Origin: CAZXPA01 sp964642485
Lineage (GTDB): Bacteria; Patescibacteriota; Patescibacteriia; UBA2591; UBA6264
Assembly (NCBI GenBank): GCA_964642485.1
Contig: CAZXPA010000022.1
Location: forward strand, 1-11,585
Length of the DNA: 11,585 nucleotides
Direction of reading: 5' to 3'
The position numbers and the translations under genes are program-made. Of the stretch, positions 4,831 to 9,035 are shown one piece after another; position 1 is the stretch's first letter; each line of letters begins with the position of its first letter. The notes beneath the pieces were generated by a model that made no database searches, was not told the DNA's origin, and was given only the letters and a program-made list of their open reading frames with translations.

Positions 4831-6275
4831 TTAATGATTAAGGGTGTACCCTTAAAAGGCCATTTTTTTCTTATTTCTTTTTCAATAATATTGATTTGGG
4901 CTTGAGGAACCACTTTTTTCCTAATAATACTTTTAGATGTTTTTAAAACAAACTTTGGCGGCCGAATATCAATCTGTTTAATTTTTATCTTAGTCCAGAT
5001 TTTTTGATTAAATTTTTTTTCCAAAATAATTTGTCCAAGAAAATCAGTTAATTCTTTGTCTTTAATCCAGCGGCAGCGGTTTTTTTCAACCTCTTGGATT
5101 AGATTAAATATTTTTTTAACATTTTCTCCAGTTTTGGCGGAGATAAAAATAATTGGCACCCACTGAGCAATGCCCGCCACCGTCCCCACTACAGGGTGCG
5201 ACTCTGTAGTATTCTTCTTTCTCCTCTTGTTCCCGAAAGGAATAGGGAGAGATACAGAGGGGGACAGGTCGCATTTGTTGACAACTAAAATCAATCCTTT
5301 TTTGTTTTTAATTATTAAACTGAGTAAAGCTTTATCCTGATGACTGATTTTTTGGGTGACGTCAAGCACCATTAAGACAATGTCAGATTTTTGAACAACC
5401 CTTAAAGATTTTTTAACCCCAATTTGTTCAATTCCTAATTTGATTTTGCTTTTTCGGCGAATCCCGGCTGTATCAATTAAGAGTAATGGTTGATTTTGAT
5501 GATAGATTAAAGTATCTTGGGGGCCGCGAGTAGTGTGGGGCAAAGAAGAAACAATAACCTTTTCTTCGCCTAAAAGAGTATTCAATAAAGTTGATTTTCC
5601 AACATTTGGTTTGCCAATAATAGCCACTCTGGTTAATTGGGTACTTGGGTACTCGGGTGCTTGGTCGGATTTTTTTTCGTCCCCAATTACCCGTTTACCT
5701 GATTGCCTAATTACCCAATCTATCACCTCGTCTAATAAATCTCCAATACCACTTCCATTAGCTGCTGAAATAGCAAATGGTTGACCAAATCCTAATTTAA
5801 GCCAGGTTTGACTTTTAGCCCAATCTCTCTTTTTAGGATTATCAGCCTTATTAAGAATTAAAAAGCATGGTTTTTTTGATTTTTTAATTATTCGACTAAC
5901 CTCCCTTTCAAAATTTGAAATTGGCGGCCCGCTCAGTTCTGTTAAATCTGATGGCGGCCCGCCTGATGGCGGCTCGCTTGATGGCGGGGCCGGTCTGATT
6001 TCAATTAAAAAAAAGACCAGGTCAGTTTCTTTAATAGCTTTGATAATTTGTTTTCTTGTTTGTTTTTCTATTTCGTCTGAAGATTTTTTTTCTAAATCTA
6101 TTCCGCCGGTATCAATAAAAGTAAGGTTTTGACCTTGCCATTGGCAAAGACCATAATTACGATCCCTGGTTGTTCCGGGAATTTTAGAAATAATAGCTTT
6201 GGGCTCACTAATCAATCGATTAAAAAAGGTTGATTTTCCAACATTAACCTGGCCTATAAGGGCAATTTTAATCAT
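4818..6275 (-). CDS. der: Ribosome biogenesis GTPase Der (EngA)
   Basis: Der is a tandem-domain GTPase needed for 50S subunit maturation. Domain 1 has GQVNVGKS (8-15; the usual GRPNVGKS is altered at two positions), GTTRD (34-38), DTGG (55-58) and NKAD (142-145). Domain 2 has GKPNVGKS (221-228), HTTRGPQD (247-254), DTAG (268-271), NKCD (333-336) and SAKTG (379-383). A KH-like domain occupies about 395-485. At 485 residues it is longer than the usual 435-460. The excess lies in low-complexity repeat-encoded inserts: about 93-118 in domain 1, the inter-domain linker about 186-213, and about 337-372 in domain 2. All GTP-binding motifs are intact, so it should be functional. Its start codon and last three residues fall in tandem repeats. 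No Shine-Dalgarno. Confidence 0.96.
   Translation of the reverse strand: MIKIALIGQVNVGKSTFFNRLISEPKAIISKIPGTTRDRNYGLCQWQGQNLTFIDTGGIDLEKKSSDEIEKQTRKQIIKAIKETDLVFFLIEIRPAPPSSEPPSGGPPSDLTELSGPPISNFEREVSRIIKKSKKPCFLILNKADNPKKRDWAKSQTWLKLGFGQPFAISAANGSGIGDLLDEVIDWVIRQSGKRVIGDEKKSDQAPEYPSTQLTRVAIIGKPNVGKSTLLNTLLGEEKVIVSSLPHTTRGPQDTLIYHQNQPLLLIDTAGIRRKSKIKLGIEQIGVKKSLRVVQKSDIVLMVLDVTQKISHQDKALLSLIIKNKKGLILVVNKCDLSPSVSLPIPFGNKRRKKNTTESHPVVGTVAGIAQWVPIIFISAKTGENVKKIFNLIQEVEKNRCRWIKDKELTDFLGQIILEKKFNQKIWTKIKIKQIDIRPPKFVLKTSKSIIRKKVVPQAQINIIEKEIRKKWPFKGTPLIIKLGT
5188..5260. repeat. Hairpin-rich insert in Der domain 2
   Basis: ACTACAG (5188-5194) pairs perfectly with CTGTAGT (5204-5210). Immediately beyond lies a second nested inverted repeat with CCTCT (5223-5227) / AGAGG (5256-5260) and an inner TTCC/GGAA. 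The stretch encodes much of the extra segment between NKCD and SAKTG and is more GC-rich than the flanking gene. Confidence 0.55.
5635..5719. repeat. Inverted pair of octamer arrays in the Der linker
   Basis: Four units (AATTGGGT, ACTTGGGT, ACTCGGGT, GCTTGGTC) run from 5635 to 5666. Four units in the opposite sense (ATTACCCG, TTTACCTG, ATTGCCTA, ATTACCCA) run from 5686 to 5717. The outer ends, ATTGGGTA (5636-5643) and TACCCAAT (5712-5719), are exactly complementary. The array encodes the linker between the two GTPase domains. Confidence 0.75.
5950..5994. repeat. Three tandem 15-nt units in Der domain 1
   Basis: GATGGCGGCCCGCCT (5950-5964), GATGGCGGCTCGCTT (5965-5979) and GATGGCGGGGCCGGT (5980-5994) are tandem and GC-rich. 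On the coding strand they give a Pro/Ser/Gly-rich segment (about residues 94-108) between the domain 1 G3 and G4 motifs. A related GGCGGCCCGCTC lies just before at 5923-5934. Confidence 0.75.
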
Positions 6276-6306
6276 TTTAACATTTTAACATTTTAACATT
6301 GGAACA
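6273..6306. repeat. Octamer array spanning the der start codon
   Basis: CATTTTAA is repeated at 6273, 6281 and 6289, then CATTGGAA follows at 6297. Read on the minus strand it is a run of ATGTTAAA units whose last ATG is the der start. The earlier ATGs open into quickly closed reading frames. Confidence 0.85.
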
Positions 6307-6307
6307 T

Positions 6308-6676
6308 TTACTTTTTGTTATCATTTTTTAATCCCTTAATTATTGGCCATAACATGGCTCCAATTTCATCCGCCATTTTAACCCCTTTACTGTATTCTTG
6401 TTTAGAAATATATTTTTCTACTAAAGTAAAATAAAGTAAATATTTTGATTCTTTAAGTGAACCATAGGATATTTCAAGAAAATTTTGTTGAACAGTTTTG
6501 CGAAGACGAGCAAATCCCTCAACAAAATTCAAAATAATAGATAAGGCGGCCCGTCTAATTTGTGAAGTTGTTCCATATAATTCATCTTTAGGGAATTTGC
6601 GGCTCAGTCGGTATATAAAATGGACGTATTCATCCATTTTCTTTTTAAGTTTCTCGCGAAAATCTTTACTTTTCAT
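6308..6676 (-). CDS. Four-helix-bundle protein (23S rRNA intervening-sequence / S23 family)
   Basis: This 122-residue, almost entirely helical protein carries the family hallmarks: FPKDELYG.TSQIRRAALSI (about 29-47), NFVEGFAR (50-57), and F.EISYGSLKESKYLL (about 66-80). The family was first found in ORFs within intervening sequences of 23S rRNA genes and is common as a stand-alone gene in CPR genomes; its biochemical role is unsettled. Here it is not in an rRNA gene but lies between the LCP gene and der, with repeat-filled gaps of 25 and 32 bases, so it appears co-transcribed with them. ATG 6674-6676 is the natural start; no Shine-Dalgarno is present. The family assignment is good, the function is unknown. 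Confidence 0.88.
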   Translation of the reverse strand: MKSKDFREKLKKKMDEYVHFIYRLSRKFPKDELYGTTSQIRRAALSIILNFVEGFARLRKTVQQNFLEISYGSLKESKYLLYFTLVEKYISKQEYSKGVKMADEIGAMLWPIIKGLKNDNKK

Positions 6677-6680
6677 AATA

Positions 6681-6712
6681 ATGTTCTAATGTTCCCATGT
6701 TCTAATGTTCTA
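6681..6712. repeat. ATGTTCYN octamer array at the LCP 3' end
   Basis: Four units start at 6681, 6689, 6697 and 6705 (ATGTTCTA, ATGTTCCC, ATGTTCTA, ATGTTCTA). The LCP stop codon (6702-6704, TAG on the minus strand) and its last residues are encoded by the array. Confidence 0.85.
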
Positions 6713-8165
6713 ATGAATTCATCCCTAAAATAATTAAGAAATCAGCTTGATTATTAAATAAATTTTTTAATTCTTGACTTAGTTCTTGTTCGATTTCTCC
6801 ATTTAATATTTCCTGGAGGTCTTTCAACTGGAGATTATCCTGAGATGGATTGACTTGATAAATCAAGTTTTCCTTATAATCCTTGGTTGGCGCGTTGCCA
6901 ATTTGAACAACTTCAAAGTTTTGGTTTTTTAATTCTTCACTTACCTGTTTTGCTAATCCACTAACATAGGTTCCATTTAAGATAATAATTTTTGATTTTT
7001 CCTTATTATTTGCTCCTAATAACTCTTGTTCTTTTATTAATCCCGAGGCCTGTTTGCCAAAAGGGGATTGTTCGGGTATTGATGATTGATTTAAAATATT
7101 CTCAGCTATTTTAGCCAGCTCTTTAAAATTGCCGGTTTTCGGCCTTAAAACAAAGGATCCATTAAGACCAATCTCTGATTTTAAAGGTCCATTTGGTTCA
7201 GCTTCAATTACTTGGGTAATAATATTATTTTGGTTAATTCCAGAAACTAATTTGGCCAATCTTATGGCTTGACTTAAATCAAGATTAGTGCTGAGATGGT
7301 CTTTTAAAATATTATAAAAGTACCAGGTTTTTCTTGGCTGGGACAGGATTTTTTCTTGTTCAATTTTTTCTTTAACGGCAAATAGGATTTTTTGTTGTCG
7401 CCGAGCCCGGGCAAAGTCTGAATCTTCATTATTATCACCGTGTCGGGAGCGAGCAAACTCTAAAGCAGTTTGTCCATCCATTAATTGCCAGCCAGCTTCA
7501 AAACTAATCACTCGGTAAGAAAAATTAGGCCCAGGAAATTGATAATCACTAAAACCCTTTTTAACCTCTATTTCAACCCCGCCCAATTCATCTATTAATT
7601 CTTTAAAAATATTAAAGTCGACTCTAAGCCAATAGTGAATTGGCAAATCAAAAACATTACTAACTACTTCGCTGGTTAAGGCCCCGCCGTCATTTGACTT
7701 AATCATGCCCAGGGCATTGGCTGAATTAATTTTTCGCCAGCCATACCCAGGAACCGGAACATAGAGATCGCGGGGGATAGACAAGAGCCCTATTTGATGA
7801 GTCGAGGGTTTAAGGCTGGCCAGGATAATAGTATCAGTTAAATACGGTCCTTCATGTTGAGCTCCGCCCATGCCTAAAATTAAAATATTAGTCCGGTCAA
7901 ATAATTCACCTTTTAAAATTTTGTCCCGACCAACCATTAAGCGGGCAACTCCTTCCCAAAAAGAAAGTCGGCCTAAATTAGTAATTAAACTGTTTTTTGA
8001 GAAGATAACATTGGTGGAAAAGAAAATAGCTAAGGCTAAAACAAAAATTAATAAACGAAAAATCCAACGAGCCTTTTTCTGTTTAACTGGCTTTTGATAA
8101 TAAACCTCGGCCATCTTTTTTGGCCGCCTAACTCCATCAATTAAATTGATTCTTTGTTCGGGCAT
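6702..8165 (-). CDS. LytR-CpsA-Psr (LCP) family protein with LytR C-terminal domain
   Basis: LCP proteins transfer lipid-linked glycopolymers to the cell wall or surface at the outer face of the membrane. This 487-residue protein has a basic cytoplasmic N-terminus, one TM segment (about 33-54) and an LCP domain (about 90-265). Visible motifs are NILILGMGG, TDTIILASL with Asp111, SIPRDLYV with Arg132, and the downstream FARSRHGD and DFARARRQQKIL segments carrying conserved arginines. A LytR_C domain (about 392-485) follows, joined by a linker (about 355-390) that may itself be repeat-derived. The ending Ser-Leu-Glu-His is encoded by the octamer array. It is the first gene of the probable operon LCP > four-helix bundle > der > pth. 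The partner glycan machinery could include the ligase-like protein at 9036-10496. Confidence 0.93.
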   Translation of the reverse strand: MPEQRINLIDGVRRPKKMAEVYYQKPVKQKKARWIFRLLIFVLALAIFFSTNVIFSKNSLITNLGRLSFWEGVARLMVGRDKILKGELFDRTNILILGMGGAQHEGPYLTDTIILASLKPSTHQIGLLSIPRDLYVPVPGYGWRKINSANALGMIKSNDGGALTSEVVSNVFDLPIHYWLRVDFNIFKELIDELGGVEIEVKKGFSDYQFPGPNFSYRVISFEAGWQLMDGQTALEFARSRHGDNNEDSDFARARRQQKILFAVKEKIEQEKILSQPRKTWYFYNILKDHLSTNLDLSQAIRLAKLVSGINQNNIITQVIEAEPNGPLKSEIGLNGSFVLRPKTGNFKELAKIAENILNQSSIPEQSPFGKQASGLIKEQELLGANNKEKSKIIILNGTYVSGLAKQVSEELKNQNFEVVQIGNAPTKDYKENLIYQVNPSQDNLQLKDLQEILNGEIEQELSQELKNLFNNQADFLIILGMNSLEH

Positions 8166-8172
8166 AAGAGGT

Positions 8173-8204
8173 CATTAGAGCATTAGAACATTATAACATT
8201 ATAA
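8173..8204. repeat. Octamer array carrying TATAAT boxes upstream of LCP
   Basis: Four units, CATTAGAG, CATTAGAA, CATTATAA and CATTATAA, start at 8173, 8181, 8189 and 8197. On the minus strand they read TTATAATG twice and then TTCTAATG and CTCTAATG, so two of them contain a TATAAT hexamer. Confidence 0.85.
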
Positions 8205-8225
8205 CAAAAAATAAGAATTAATCAA
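8198..8225 (-). promoter_or_regulatory. Sigma70-type promoter for the LCP-der-pth operon
   Basis: On the minus strand TTGATT (8225-8220) is followed after 16 nt by a perfect TATAAT (8203-8198). The -10 box lies within an octamer repeat, and a second TATAAT is present eight bases downstream. Confidence 0.7.
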
Positions 8226-8236
8226 GATAGAATATA

Positions 8237-8292
8237 ATGTTCCCATGTTCCAATGTTCCCATGTTCCAATGTTCCCATGTTCCCATGTTTCT
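8237..8292. repeat. ATGTTCCN octamer array between LCP and the pilin gene
   Basis: Seven contiguous 8-nt units (8237-8292) alternate largely between ATGTTCCC and ATGTTCCA, ending in ATGTTTCT. It is the longest and cleanest array of this family in the window. Confidence 0.9.
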
Positions 8293-8295
8293 CCC

Positions 8296-8328
8296 TGTGG
8301 ATAACTTTTTTAAAAAATGTGCTATACT
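8296..8328 (+). promoter_or_regulatory. Extended -10 promoter of the pilin gene, with an upstream DnaA-box match
   Basis: TGCTATACT (8320-8328) is an extended -10 element (TGn plus TATACT). No good -35 is present at the proper distance. At 8296-8304, where a -35 would lie, TGTGGATAA is the exact complement of the DnaA box TTATCCACA. An AT-rich leader with a 13-bp direct repeat (8335-8347 and 8352-8364) follows. Transcription would begin near 8335. Confidence 0.6.
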
Positions 8329-8380
8329 ACTAACATAATTATTAATATAATATAATTATTAATAATCTAAAGGGTCTATG

Positions 8381-8450
8381 AACCCCGTTAGAAATTACGG
8401 GGTTCGAGATGAAGGATTATGTTAAGAAAAACAAAAATTTCTAACGGGGT
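8381..8450 (+). promoter_or_regulatory. Competing hairpins around the pilin start codon
   Basis: Hairpin 1 pairs AACCCCGT (8381-8388) with ACGGGGTT (8397-8404), with an 8-nt loop. Hairpin 2 pairs ACCCCGTTAGAAATT (8382-8396) with AATTTCTAACGGGGT (8436-8450), 15 bp perfect, placing the weak Shine-Dalgarno (8411-8416) and ATG 8419 in its loop. The two share the same 5' arm and cannot coexist. Confidence 0.6.
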
Positions 8451-8925
8451 GAAAAAGAAAAAAGGCTTTACTTTGATTGAACTTTTAGTTGTGGTGGCAA
8501 TCATGGGCTTGTTAGCTGCTTTAGCAATTGTAGCTCTTAATCAGGCTCGGGCTAGAGCTAGAGATGCCCGCCGGATTTCTGATATTAAACAGATTCAAGC
8601 TGCTCTGGAGTTGTATTATATGGATCTGTATGGGTATCCAGCCACCCCAACTGCTAATGCGATTGAAGATACCTGTCTTGATGCGGGTGGATTTGCTGCT
8701 AGCTGCACAGAAGCGCCGACTTATATGGGCGAAATTCCAGCAAATCCTCGGCCAAGAAATGATGGCACTTGTGATAATACGACCTATACTTATACGGTTG
8801 ATCAGTCTGGAGGCGTAAATTATAGTTATCATATTCTTTGGTGTTTAGGTCGGGCAACTGGTGATATTGCCGCTGGGAAACATTATGCTACCCCCGCTGG
8901 CCTTTCTGATGGTACGGTTCCATAA
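8419..8925 (+). CDS. Type IV pilin-like protein (prepilin N-terminal methylation motif)
   Basis: The 168-residue protein is a prepilin-like subunit. Prepilin peptidase would cut after Gly16, before FTLIELLVVVAIMG (17-30), with the conserved Glu at mature position 5 (Glu21) and a hydrophobic helix to about residue 40. An Arg/Ala-rich helix continues to about 65, and a small C-terminal domain has four cysteines (86, 96, 118, 142) that could form two disulphides. It may be a major or minor pilin or a pseudopilin; no assembly ATPase or peptidase gene is in the window. ATG 8419 has GAAGGA unusually close upstream. An in-frame GTG at 8449 would give a start MKKKKGFTLIE-like and remove the repeat-encoded KISNG; this alternative is realistic. 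It is monocistronic, with its own promoter and terminator. Confidence 0.93.
   Translation: MLRKTKISNGVKKKKGFTLIELLVVVAIMGLLAALAIVALNQARARARDARRISDIKQIQAALELYYMDLYGYPATPTANAIEDTCLDAGGFAASCTEAPTYMGEIPANPRPRNDGTCDNTTYTYTVDQSGGVNYSYHILWCLGRATGDIAAGKHYATPAGLSDGTVP
8434..8450 (+). repeat. AAAATTTCTAACGGGGT element, copy 1 (pilin 5' end)
   Basis: Seventeen bases are identical to 9045-9061. Flanking positions are also similar, so both genes encode Thr-Lys-Ile-Ser-Asn-Gly-Val-Lys in the same frame near the N-terminus. An inverted copy of 15 of these bases lies at 8382-8396. Confidence 0.9.
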
Positions 8926-8963
8926 ATCTTAGTTTTTAAAGAATAGCAAATTTATTTAAAAGT

Positions 8964-8999
8964 AAAATCCGTATCTTTTACACACGGTACGGGTTTTTT
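8964..8999 (+). terminator. Rho-independent terminator of the pilin gene
   Basis: AAAATCCGTA (8964-8973) and TACGGGTTTT (8988-8997) form a 10-bp stem with one U-G pair and a 14-nt loop. The T run extends to 8999. Confidence 0.8.
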
Positions 9000-9035
9000 A
9001 TTGATTAAATTGATGTTTTTGTTATTATTTAATTA

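Noticed and set aside
7042..7076. Another palindromic insert in the LCP linker (CCCGA / TCGGG)
   Set aside because: Only 5 bp with a 25-nt loop; too weak to call, though the linker is low in conservation.
8237..8292. Possible CRISPR array
   Set aside because: Units are 8 nt and contiguous with no spacers; there is no cas gene in the window.
8296..8370. Replication origin
   Set aside because: Only one DnaA box is visible and no dnaA, dnaN or other origin-linked gene is nearby.
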